DNA of 64,000 nt. Source: Streptomyces sp. H27-C3 (GTDB lineage: Bacteria > Actinomycetota > Actinomycetes > Streptomycetales > Streptomycetaceae). The position numbers and the translations under genes are program-made. The stretch spans positions 57,669 through 121,668 of the forward strand of contig NZ_JASITA010000023.1 in NCBI RefSeq assembly GCF_030063415.1, written 5' to 3'. Under the pieces are notes generated by a model, which worked only from the letters and a program-made list of their open reading frames with translations, was not told the origin of the DNA and did not search any database. Below are positions 33,446 to 41,227 of the stretch, one piece after another. The first letter of the stretch is position 1; each line of letters begins with the position of its first letter.

Positions 33446-34954
33446 ATGACCTCCTCTTCCTCCCCTTCCAAGGAAACACAGGCAGACTCCGCCCCCGTCG
33501 GCGGCGCTGAGAGCCCCCGGGCCGACGCCCTGATGGAAGAGGACGTCGCCTGGAGCCACGAAATCGACGGAGAGCGCGACGGCGACCAGCTGGACCGCTC
33601 CGAGCGCGCCGCGCTGCGCCGCGTGGCAGGTCTCTCGACCGAGCTGCAGGACGTCACCGAGGTCGAGTACCGCCAGCTGCGCCTGGAGCGCGTCGTGCTG
33701 GTCGGTGTCTGGACCTCGGGGACCGCGACCGACGCGGACAACTCGATGGCGGAGCTGGCCGCACTCGCGGAGACCGCGGGCGCCCTGGTGCTCGACGGCC
33801 TCGTACAGCGCCGCGACAAGCCCGACCCGGCCACGTACATCGGCTCGGGCAAGGCCCAGGAGCTGCGCGACATCGTGCTCGAAACCGGGGCCGACACCGT
33901 CGTCTGCGACGGTGAACTCAGCCCCGGCCAGCTGATCCATCTGGAAGACGTCGTCAAGGTCAAGGTGGTGGACCGCACCGCCCTGATCCTCGACATCTTC
34001 GCCCAGCACGCCAAGTCCCGAGAGGGCAAGGCGCAGGTCGCGCTGGCACAGATGCAGTACATGATGCCGCGACTGCGCGGCTGGGGTCAGTCGCTGTCCC
34101 GGCAGATGGGCGGCGCCGGTGCCGGCGGCGGTGGCGGTATGGCCACCCGCGGTCCCGGTGAGACCAAGATCGAGACCGACCGGCGGCGGATTCGCGAGAA
34201 GATGGCGAAGATGCGCCGGGAGATCGCGGAGATGAAGACCGGCCGAGACATCAAGCGCCAGGAGCGCAAGCGCAACAAGGTGCCCTCGGTCGCCATCGCC
34301 GGATACACCAACGCGGGCAAGTCCTCGCTGCTCAACCGGCTCACCGGCGCGGGCGTCCTGGTGGAGAACTCGCTGTTCGCCACCCTCGACCCGACCGTGC
34401 GCCGGGCCGAGACGCCGAGCGGGCGCGTCTACACGCTCGCCGACACCGTCGGGTTCGTACGGCACCTGCCGCACCACCTCGTCGAGGCATTCCGTTCCAC
34501 GATGGAGGAGGTCGGTGACTCCGACCTGATCCTGCACGTGGTGGACGGTTCGCACCCGGCGCCGGAGGAGCAGCTGGCCGCCGTGCGCGAAGTGATCCGT
34601 GAGGTCGGTGCACTGGATGTGCCCGAGATCGTGGTGATCAACAAGGCGGACGCGGCCGATCCGCTCGTGCTGCAGCGGCTGCTGCGCGTCGAGCGGCACG
34701 CGATCGCGGTATCGGCCCGTACGGGCGCGGGCATGGACGAGTTGCTGGCACTCATCGACTCCGAACTGCCGCGTCCCAAGGTCGAGATCGAGGCGCTCGT
34801 GCCGTACACGCAGGGCGGGCTCATCTCGCGTGCGCATGCCGAGGGCGAGGTGGTCTCCGAGGAGCATCTCGCGGAGGGCACGCTACTCAAGGCGCGGGTG
34901 CACGAGCAGCTGGCCGCGGACCTGGCTCCGTATGTGCCGGCGGCGACCGCCTGA
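33446..34954 (+). CDS. hflX: GTPase HflX (ribosome-associated)
   Basis: This 502-residue protein has an N-terminal HflX domain (about 60-230, with YIGSGKAQEL and VVCDGELSPGQ), a helical linker rich in Arg/Lys/Glu, and a G domain with GYTNAGKSS (about 286-294), DTVGFVR and NKAD. HflX binds ribosomes and splits or rescues stalled ones under stress. ATG 33446 has AAGGATC upstream. A SigR-type promoter suggests induction by thiol-oxidative stress. A Gly-rich loop (GGAGAGGGGG) lies before RGPGETK, as in other actinobacterial HflX proteins. A strong terminator follows. Confidence 0.95.
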   Translation: MTSSSSPSKETQADSAPVGGAESPRADALMEEDVAWSHEIDGERDGDQLDRSERAALRRVAGLSTELQDVTEVEYRQLRLERVVLVGVWTSGTATDADNSMAELAALAETAGALVLDGLVQRRDKPDPATYIGSGKAQELRDIVLETGADTVVCDGELSPGQLIHLEDVVKVKVVDRTALILDIFAQHAKSREGKAQVALAQMQYMMPRLRGWGQSLSRQMGGAGAGGGGGMATRGPGETKIETDRRRIREKMAKMRREIAEMKTGRDIKRQERKRNKVPSVAIAGYTNAGKSSLLNRLTGAGVLVENSLFATLDPTVRRAETPSGRVYTLADTVGFVRHLPHHLVEAFRSTMEEVGDSDLILHVVDGSHPAPEEQLAAVREVIREVGALDVPEIVVINKADAADPLVLQRLLRVERHAIAVSARTGAGMDELLALIDSELPRPKVEIEALVPYTQGGLISRAHAEGEVVSEEHLAEGTLLKARVHEQLAADLAPYVPAATA

Positions 34955-34993
34955 CACGACAGGCGCGCCACCGCACGACGCGGCAAGCAAGCA

Positions 34994-35032
34994 CGAAGGT
35001 CCGCCCCCTCCGCGTGAGGGGGCGGACCTTCG
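34994..35032. terminator. Strong terminator after hflX
   Basis: A 17-bp perfect stem (34994-35010 with 35016-35032) and a 5-base CGCGT loop lie 39 bases after the hflX stop. It probably also ends transcripts from the other strand. Confidence 0.85.
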
Positions 35033-35340
35033 TCGTGACGGCTACTTGTCGCCGTACTTCTCACTCATCGTCGTGAAGATCTGCTCGGCGCCCTGTAGTG
35101 CCGTGCGACTGTGCGTGCGGTGCGGTGACGCGTGTGGTTCCTGTGGCGGAAAAAGATGCCTTGTGCATGCCATGCAGGAGGTGGTCCGCTGCGACCGCCC
35201 CAACGCAGGCCCCCACTATGCCGGTTGCCTCCGGGGAGGAAGGCGTGGGGCCTCCCCTGGCCGAGCGAAGGGCCTCCGGCTGTGTGCTCCGAAGGCCCCT
35301 GGCGTGCTGTCACCCGCCGTACGGCAGGCTCCGCACGGGC
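35033..35340. other. Gap between hflX terminator and protease: deletion scar
   Basis: It holds the protease remnant (35042-35101) and a promoter-like segment on the minus strand (CATAGTGG within the 15-bp repeat at 35211-35225). Another copy of the 15-mer is at 36659-36673, upstream of the intact protease. No further gene is seen. Confidence 0.5.
35042..35101 (-). pseudogene. 3' remnant of a paralogous secreted protease
   Basis: The minus strand reads ALQGAEQIFTTMSEKYGDK and a stop, resembling the end of the intact neighbour (DEAKGIYDAVSKKYAGQ). There is no body to the gene. A 15-bp match to the intact gene's upstream region (CCCCACTATGCCGGT, 35211-35225) remains about 110 bases upstream, so the promoter region and last codons survived a deletion of the middle. 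Confidence 0.5.
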
Positions 35341-36564
35341 CTACTGCCCCGCGTACTTCTTGCTGACCGCGTCGTAGATCCCCTTGGCCTCGTCGCCGAG
35401 GCGCGGCCCGGCGAGCCAGCCGGCCGTCACGGGCCCGATCGAGGTGTTGGACACCAGCGCAGGCTTGCCGTCCTGCCCCTGCGCCACCCAGCCGCCGCCG
35501 GACGAACCGCCGGTCATGGTGCAGCCGATGCGGTACATCGTCGGGGCGCCCGCCGTGACCGAAAGCCGGCCCGGCTTGTCGGCGCACTGGAGCATCTTCT
35601 GGCCGCCGTAGGGCGGAGCCGCCGGATAGCCGGTCGCCGTCATGTTCGCGATCTCCGGCACGGCCGGGGCGTTGAAGTCGACGGGGAGCGCGGAACCGAC
35701 CGTCTCCTCCAGGGACTTGCCGCCGCCGCCCTTCTCCGGCGTCACATGCAGCACCGCGAAGTCGTACGGAGCACCGGCGCCGCCGGTCGGACCGCCCTGG
35801 GCGATCCACTGCTCGGAGGACTGTGCCCAGTCGCCCCACCACACACCGAGCGGAGCGACTTCGTTCTTGGGTACGCCCTGGAGCGCCGCGGCCGACTTGC
35901 CCGCGTCGTTGTAGGACGGGACGAAGGCGATGTTGCGGTACCAGCCGCCGTTCTTGCCGGCGTGCACACAGTGGCCTGCGGTCCACACCATGTTGGACTT
36001 GCCGGGGTGCGCCGGGTCCTGGACGACCGTGGCCGAGCAGACCATCGAGCCCTCGGGGCCGTCGAAGAAGACCTTGCCCGACGCGGGGGCACTCTTGCTG
36101 TACGGAGACGCCACCGGCTGCGCCTCGACCGGGGCGGGCGTCGGGTCGGTAACACCCTCGTCACCCGAAATATCGTTGTCCACCGGCTGCTTGTCGGGCT
36201 GCTCCGCGTCCCGCATGCGGTCCGGGTCCCACAGGTCCTCGATGATCGGGTTGATGTAGTCCTCGGCCTCGCGGAGCCAGTCGTCCTTGCTCCAGTCCTT
36301 CCAGGCCCCGCCCTTCCACTTGTCCATGTCGAAGCCCTGCTCCTTGAGCCGCTCCTTCAGATCGTCCGGAATCACGATCTTGTCGTCGCCGCCCAGGGTG
36401 GCGCTGGCAGAGGGCTCAGCAACCGCGTTGTCCTCGCTCGGCCCGCAGGCGGTGGCGGTCAGTGCGAGGGCGGCGGCGAGGCCGACGGCGGCCAGTACGG
36501 GGGAGGACCCGCGACGTGCGCTCCTCCCACGACGTGCTGTGAAGGTCGGGCGAATGGGTCGCAT
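35341..36564 (-). CDS. Secreted trypsin-like serine protease (lipoprotein)
   Basis: This 407-residue protein has a basic N-terminus, a hydrophobic signal and a lipobox-like LTATAC (Cys 40). A Lys/Asp/Trp-rich region (about 65-115) precedes an S1-type protease domain. The triad is His in TAGHCV (about 197), Asp in YDFAVLH (about 267) and Ser in GGSSGGGW (about 353). Four or more Cys could form disulfides. It is transcribed away from the siderophore operon. The upstream 15-bp motif at 36659-36673 contains a -10-like CATAGTGG on the minus strand. The target is unknown. Confidence 0.85.
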   Translation of the reverse strand: MRPIRPTFTARRGRSARRGSSPVLAAVGLAAALALTATACGPSEDNAVAEPSASATLGGDDKIVIPDDLKERLKEQGFDMDKWKGGAWKDWSKDDWLREAEDYINPIIEDLWDPDRMRDAEQPDKQPVDNDISGDEGVTDPTPAPVEAQPVASPYSKSAPASGKVFFDGPEGSMVCSATVVQDPAHPGKSNMVWTAGHCVHAGKNGGWYRNIAFVPSYNDAGKSAAALQGVPKNEVAPLGVWWGDWAQSSEQWIAQGGPTGGAGAPYDFAVLHVTPEKGGGGKSLEETVGSALPVDFNAPAVPEIANMTATGYPAAPPYGGQKMLQCADKPGRLSVTAGAPTMYRIGCTMTGGSSGGGWVAQGQDGKPALVSNTSIGPVTAGWLAGPRLGDEAKGIYDAVSKKYAGQ

Positions 36565-36860
36565 GTCGTGATCCCCCTGGGACTTCGAATTCGTCTGCTG
36601 TGAACACCGCGCACTCGTCGCTCACCCCGGCGGCGGAGCTCCGGGCCCCGAGTGCGGACCCCACTATGCCGGTGCCGATGGGGACGGCGTTCGGCAGGGC
36701 TTCGGTTCCGTCGGCGTAAGGATCTTCTGCTTGCCCGTGATCCAGCGCCGTCGCCGTCGTTGGTACGTACGGGGGATGCCGGGTCACTGTTCAGCCCTGC
36801 GGGGGCGACGGATCCGCGACACCCCGCGATGGAGTCGTCACCGCGGGAGGACCAACAGAC
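36565..36860. promoter_or_regulatory. Divergent region between protease and siderophore operon
   Basis: This 296-bp gap must drive both directions. The minus-strand promoter-like 15-mer is at 36659-36673. No sequence like the 19-bp DmdR1/IdeR iron box (TTAGGTTAGGCTAACC type) was found by eye, which is odd for a siderophore operon. Confidence 0.4.
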
Positions 36861-38240
36861 GTGGCCGAGACCGAACCTGCTTCCGCGGTGCTGCCTGCCG
36901 CGCAGGAGGGCATTCTCAGACGTCAGTCGCTGCGTGAATCGGCGGCTCGCACCTATGCGCGCTCGCTGCCCATCGTTCCCGTACGCGCGCGAGGGCTGAC
37001 GATCGAGGGAGCCGACGGGCGGCGCTACCTGGACTGTCTCTCGGGGGCCGGGACCCTGACGCTGGGGCACAACCACCCGGTGGTCCTGGAAGCGATCAAG
37101 AAGGTCATCGACTCCGGTGCCCCCTTGCACGTGCTGGACCTCGCCACGCCCGTGAAGGACGCCTTCATCACCGAACTGTTCGCGACGCTGCCGCGCGAAC
37201 TGGCCGACAACGCGCGCGTGCAGTTCTGCGGTCCGGCGGGCACCGACGCGGTCGAGGCGGCGCTCAAGCTGGTCCGCACCGCGACCGGCCGCAGCGGACT
37301 GCTGGCTTTCACCGGCGCCTACCACGGCATGACGGCGGGGGCGCTCGACGCATCGGGCGGCGCGCAGGACGTGCGCGTGACCCGGCTGCCCTATCCGTAC
37401 GACTACCGGTGCCCCTACGGCGTGGGCGGCGAGCGCGGCGCCGAGCTCTCGGCCCGCTGGACCGAGAGCCTCCTGGACGACCCCAAGGGCGGGGTGACTT
37501 CGCCGGCCGGAATGATCCTCGAACCGGTCCAGGGGGAGGGCGGTGTGATCCCCGCCCCCGACACCTGGCTGCGCAGGATGCGCGAGATCACGGCGGCCCG
37601 CTCCATCCCGCTGATCGCCGACGAGGTACAGACCGGGGTCGGCAGGACCGGCACCTTCTGGGCCGTCGAGCACAGCGGGGTGGTGCCGGACGTGATGGTG
37701 ATGTCCAAGGCGATCGGCGGCAGCCTTCCGCTGGCCGTGCTGGTCTACCGGGCGGACCTCGACGTCTGGCCGCCGGGCGCCCACGCCGGGACGTTCCGCG
37801 GCAATCAGCTGGCCATGGCCGCGGGCGCGGCCACTCTGGCCTACGTCCGCGAGCACCGGCTCGCCGAGCGCGCCGGCGTCCTCGGCGCACGCATGCTCGG
37901 CCAGTTGCAGGGACTGGCCGCCGACCACCCCTGTATCGGGGATGTACGTGGCCGGGGGCTGATGATCGGCATCGAACTCGTCGACCCGGACGCGGCGGAG
38001 CGCACCGTCGCGGGGGTACCGCCGGCCGCCCCCGCACTGGCCGCCGCCGTCCAGCAGGAGTGCCTGGACCGCGGCCTCATCGTGGAACTCGGGGGCCGCC
38101 ACTCCAGCGTCGTACGCCTGCTGCCCCCGCTGACCCTCACCGACGACCAGGCCGCCGCGGTGCTCGACCGCCTGGCCGATGCCCTGTCGGCCGCCGAGCG
38201 CTCCCCGCAGCGCCGGCAGCGGACCGGGCAGTCGCACTGA
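36861..38240 (+). CDS. Diaminobutyrate-2-oxoglutarate aminotransferase (siderophore pathway)
   Basis: This 459-residue class III PLP-dependent aminotransferase has the cofactor Lys in MVMSKAIGG (Lys 284), plus IADEVQTGVGRTG and the GPAGTDAVEAALK motif typical of 2,4-diaminobutyrate aminotransferases (EctB/RhbA type). It would convert aspartate semialdehyde to 2,4-diaminobutyrate using glutamate. GTG 36861 is the first codon of a four-gene operon with two IucA/IucC synthetases and an acyltransferase, so the product probably feeds an NRPS-independent siderophore rather than ectoine, because ectA and ectC are absent. Confidence 0.85.
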   Translation: MAETEPASAVLPAAQEGILRRQSLRESAARTYARSLPIVPVRARGLTIEGADGRRYLDCLSGAGTLTLGHNHPVVLEAIKKVIDSGAPLHVLDLATPVKDAFITELFATLPRELADNARVQFCGPAGTDAVEAALKLVRTATGRSGLLAFTGAYHGMTAGALDASGGAQDVRVTRLPYPYDYRCPYGVGGERGAELSARWTESLLDDPKGGVTSPAGMILEPVQGEGGVIPAPDTWLRRMREITAARSIPLIADEVQTGVGRTGTFWAVEHSGVVPDVMVMSKAIGGSLPLAVLVYRADLDVWPPGAHAGTFRGNQLAMAAGAATLAYVREHRLAERAGVLGARMLGQLQGLAADHPCIGDVRGRGLMIGIELVDPDAAERTVAGVPPAAPALAAAVQQECLDRGLIVELGGRHSSVVRLLPPLTLTDDQAAAVLDRLADALSAAERSPQRRQRTGQSH

Positions 38241-38269
38241 ACCCGGACGAGCCCACAAGGAAGACCCCC

Positions 38270-40321
38270 TTGAACCCCACCTCCGCATCCGACGCGTCCG
38301 CGGCCGACAGCCGCCCCACCGCCCACGACCGGGGGCAGGGCGCACCGGGCACGCACAGCGGCCTCGCCGTCGATCAACCCACGGTCCCGCGGCAGGGCGG
38401 GGAAGGCCGCGGAGGGCAGCGCCCGGCGCGGCCCGACGCCCGCCCGGACACCGCCGACCCGTGCCGCCCGGACACCGCCGACCCGTGCCGCCCGGACACC
38501 GCCGACCCGTGCCGCCCGGACACCGCCGACCCGTGCCGCCCGGACACCGCCGACCCGTGCCGCCCGGACGTCCCCGACCTCCTCGACCATCCGGACCCGC
38601 ACACCGCGGCGGAGGCGGCGGCCGTCGAGAACCTGCTGCGGTGCTGGGTCCGGGAGAACGGCCTCGCCAGGCCCGCGGGCCCCTCCTTGCGCATCCCGCT
38701 CGACGCCAGCGCCGGCGCACTGCTCGTCCCCGTCCGCTACTGGTCGGCCACCGGATGGCACCGCTTCGGCCTGCCGGACCTCGAAGGCGCACCGCAGGGC
38801 GCGCCGCCCGCCGACGCCGTCACGCTCGCCGCACTCCTCGGCCGCGAGGCTTCCCGGGGGGAGGACGTGCCGGGTGAGGGAGGGCTGTGCGGCGGGGCCG
38901 AACTCGTCGGCCGGGTCGCCGACTCGGTGCGGCGCACCGCCGACTTCATCGCCGACCGGCGCCACCGCCCGCAGCCCGCCGGCCACGAAGACCTCTTCCT
39001 CACCGCCGAGCAGTCCCTGTTCCTCGGGCACCCGCTGCACCCCACGCCCAAGAGCCGCGAGGGACTCTCGGAGTCGGAAACGCGTCTCTACTCACCCGAG
39101 TTGCGCGGCTCCTTCCCGCTGCACTGGATGGCCGTCGACCGCTCCGTGCTGGCCCAGGACTCGGCCTGGACCGAGCGCGGCCGCACCGTCACGGCCGGGC
39201 GGCTCACCGCCCGCCTCGCCGACGGGCTCCAACTGCCAGACAACACGGTTCCGTTGCCGCTACACCCCTGGCAGGCCCGGGATCTGTCGCACCGTCCAGG
39301 CGTCACCGCGCTCCTGGACGCGGGCCTCCTGCACGACCTCGGGCCGTACGGCGAGCACTGGCACCCCACCTCCTCGATCCGCACCGTGCACCGCCCCGGC
39401 GCCGCCGCCATGCTCAAGCTCTCGCTCGGCGTGCGCATCACCAACTCCCGCCGCGAGAACCTCCGCAAGGAACTCCACCGCGGCGTCGAGGTCCAGCGGC
39501 TGCTGCGCGGCGGGCTCTCCGCACAGTGGCGGGCCGCCCACCCCGCCTTCGACATCGTCCGCGACCCGGCCTGGCTCGCCGTCGACGCGACGGACGGCGT
39601 ACCGGTCCCCGGACTCGACGTCCTGCTGCGCCACAACCCGTTCGGGCCCGGTGACGACGCCGTCTGCGTCGCGGCACTCACCGCACCGCGCCCCTGGCCG
39701 GGCCGGACCGGCATGCGCTCCCGGCTCGCCCACATCGTCGCCGGGCTCGCCGCCCGCACCGGCCGGTCCACCGGAGCCGTCGCCGCCGAGTGGTTCCTGC
39801 GCTACCTCGACCACGTCGTACGTCCGATTCTCTGGCTGGACGGCTTCGCGGGCATCGCCCTGGAGGCCCACCAGCAGAACACCCTGGTGCTCCTGGACAC
39901 GGACGGCTGGCCCATCGGCGGCCGCTACCGCGACAACCAGGGCTACTACTTCCGTGAGTCCCGCCGGGCCGCGCTCGAACAACGCCTGCCCGGCATCGGC
40001 GCCACCAGCGACACCTTCGTGACCGACGCCGTCGCCGACGAACGCTTCGCCTACTACCTGGGCATCAACAACATCCTCGGCCTGATCGGCGCCTTCGGCG
40101 CCCAGCGCCTGGCCGAAGAGAGCGTGCTCATCGCCGCCCTCCGCCAGTTCCTCGGGAAGAACACCGCCCTCGGCTCCTCGCTGCCCGCGCACCTTCTGGA
40201 GACCCCCGGCCTGCGCTGCAAGGCCAACCTGCTGACCCGACTGCACGGCCTCGACGAGCTGGTCGGTCCGGTCGACACCCAGTCCGTCTACGTCACCGTC
40301 GCCAACCCCCTTCGCACCTGA
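38270..40321 (+). CDS. IucA/IucC-family siderophore synthetase with N-terminal octapeptide repeats
   Basis: This protein of about 683 residues joins citrate or dicarboxylate to an amine with ATP. The conserved IucA/IucC region starts near residue 110; HPTPKSREGL and HPWQ are the ATP-binding-type motifs, followed by KLSLGVRITNSRREN, EAHQQNTLV and RDNQGYYFRES. TTG 38270 is proposed because AAGGAAGA lies 6 bases upstream; no ATG or GTG is well placed. Residues about 58-97 are five copies of RPDTADPC encoded by a 24-bp minisatellite, not a normal part of this family. The N-terminal 105 residues look disordered. It is the second gene of the operon. Confidence 0.85.
   Translation: MNPTSASDASAADSRPTAHDRGQGAPGTHSGLAVDQPTVPRQGGEGRGGQRPARPDARPDTADPCRPDTADPCRPDTADPCRPDTADPCRPDTADPCRPDVPDLLDHPDPHTAAEAAAVENLLRCWVRENGLARPAGPSLRIPLDASAGALLVPVRYWSATGWHRFGLPDLEGAPQGAPPADAVTLAALLGREASRGEDVPGEGGLCGGAELVGRVADSVRRTADFIADRRHRPQPAGHEDLFLTAEQSLFLGHPLHPTPKSREGLSESETRLYSPELRGSFPLHWMAVDRSVLAQDSAWTERGRTVTAGRLTARLADGLQLPDNTVPLPLHPWQARDLSHRPGVTALLDAGLLHDLGPYGEHWHPTSSIRTVHRPGAAAMLKLSLGVRITNSRRENLRKELHRGVEVQRLLRGGLSAQWRAAHPAFDIVRDPAWLAVDATDGVPVPGLDVLLRHNPFGPGDDAVCVAALTAPRPWPGRTGMRSRLAHIVAGLAARTGRSTGAVAAEWFLRYLDHVVRPILWLDGFAGIALEAHQQNTLVLLDTDGWPIGGRYRDNQGYYFRESRRAALEQRLPGIGATSDTFVTDAVADERFAYYLGINNILGLIGAFGAQRLAEESVLIAALRQFLGKNTALGSSLPAHLLETPGLRCKANLLTRLHGLDELVGPVDTQSVYVTVANPLRT
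38441..38560 (+). repeat. Five 24-bp tandem repeats (minisatellite) inside the siderophore synthetase gene
   Basis: Five exact head-to-tail copies start at 38441, 38465, 38489, 38513 and 38537, with a partial sixth from 38561. Each encodes RPDTADPC. Because the unit is a multiple of three, copy number can change without breaking the frame. Exact identity points to recent expansion. Confidence 0.9.
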
Positions 40322-40360
40322 AGGACATGACCCACCCGAACTGCTGAGAGGAGCGTCGCC

Positions 40361-41152
40361 GTGCCTCCCACCGATGCGAGCACCGACGCCGGAACCAACG
40401 CCGCTCCCCGTGCCGGATCCAGCACTGAGGACACCCTCGACCTGAGGCTGCCCGACGAGCTCATCGCGCTGTTCGGCGAGGACGAGCCGAGGACCCGCGC
40501 CCTTCCCGGACCGGACACCCTTCCCGCCACCCGCGTCGCACCCGGGTTCCGCACGGGCACGGGTTCCCAGCAGGCCGGCGACGACCTCCTCGACTCCCCG
40601 GCCGACTGGGGCCCGGTCACCACCCCCGTCGGCGTCCTGCGGCTCGTCCCCGTACGCGTGGAGCGGGACCTGCCGATCATCGCCCGGTGGATGAACGACC
40701 CCGCTGTCGCGGCGTTCTGGGACCTGGCGGGCACGGACGACGCCACCGTGGCCCATCTGCGCGGCCGGCTCGACGGGGACGGGCGCAGCGCTCCCTGCCT
40801 CGGCGTACTGGACGGCGTACCCATGAGCTACTGGGAGATCTACCGCGCCGACCTCGATCCGCTGGCCCGGCACTACCCGGCCCGCCCCCACGACACCGGG
40901 ATCCAACTCCTCGTCGGCGGCGTCGCCGACCGAGGGCGGGGCATCGGCACCGCCCTCCTGAGAGCCGTCGCCGACCTCGTTCTCGACCGACGCCCCTCCT
41001 GCGCCCGGGTCGTCGCCGAGCCGGCCCTGCGCAACACCCCGTCCGTCGCCGCTTTCCTCGGGGCAGGGTTCCGCTTCGCGGCGGAAGTCGACCTTCCCGG
41101 CAAACGGGCCGCCCTGATGATCCGCGACCGTGCCCTGCGAAAGCAGTTGTGA
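40361..41152 (+). CDS. GNAT acyltransferase, siderophore type (IucB/AlcB-like)
   Basis: This 263-residue protein has a disordered N-terminal 90 residues and a C-terminal GNAT domain (about 93-255) with IIARWMNDPAVAAFWDLAG, YWEIYRADLDPLARHY, and the acyl-CoA loop RGRGIGTALLRA. The first two motifs are those of the AlcB/RhbD/IucB acyltransferases that acylate a side-chain amine or hydroxylamine of a siderophore precursor. GTG 40361 has GAGAGGAG upstream. It is the third gene of the operon, between the two synthetases. Confidence 0.85.
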   Translation: MPPTDASTDAGTNAAPRAGSSTEDTLDLRLPDELIALFGEDEPRTRALPGPDTLPATRVAPGFRTGTGSQQAGDDLLDSPADWGPVTTPVGVLRLVPVRVERDLPIIARWMNDPAVAAFWDLAGTDDATVAHLRGRLDGDGRSAPCLGVLDGVPMSYWEIYRADLDPLARHYPARPHDTGIQLLVGGVADRGRGIGTALLRAVADLVLDRRPSCARVVAEPALRNTPSVAAFLGAGFRFAAEVDLPGKRAALMIRDRALRKQL

Positions 41153-41227
41153 TCGAATCGCCTTCGAACGACTCATCACCTCTCCTGCGCCGCTCGCCCC
41201 AAAAGGGTTCCATCCAGAGGAGTTCCC

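Noticed and set aside
36565..36860. DmdR1/IdeR iron box in the siderophore promoter
   Set aside because: It was looked for by eye in both orientations and no convincing 19-bp palindrome was found.
38441..38560. CRISPR array
   Set aside because: The 24-bp units are contiguous with no spacers and are in frame within a synthetase gene.
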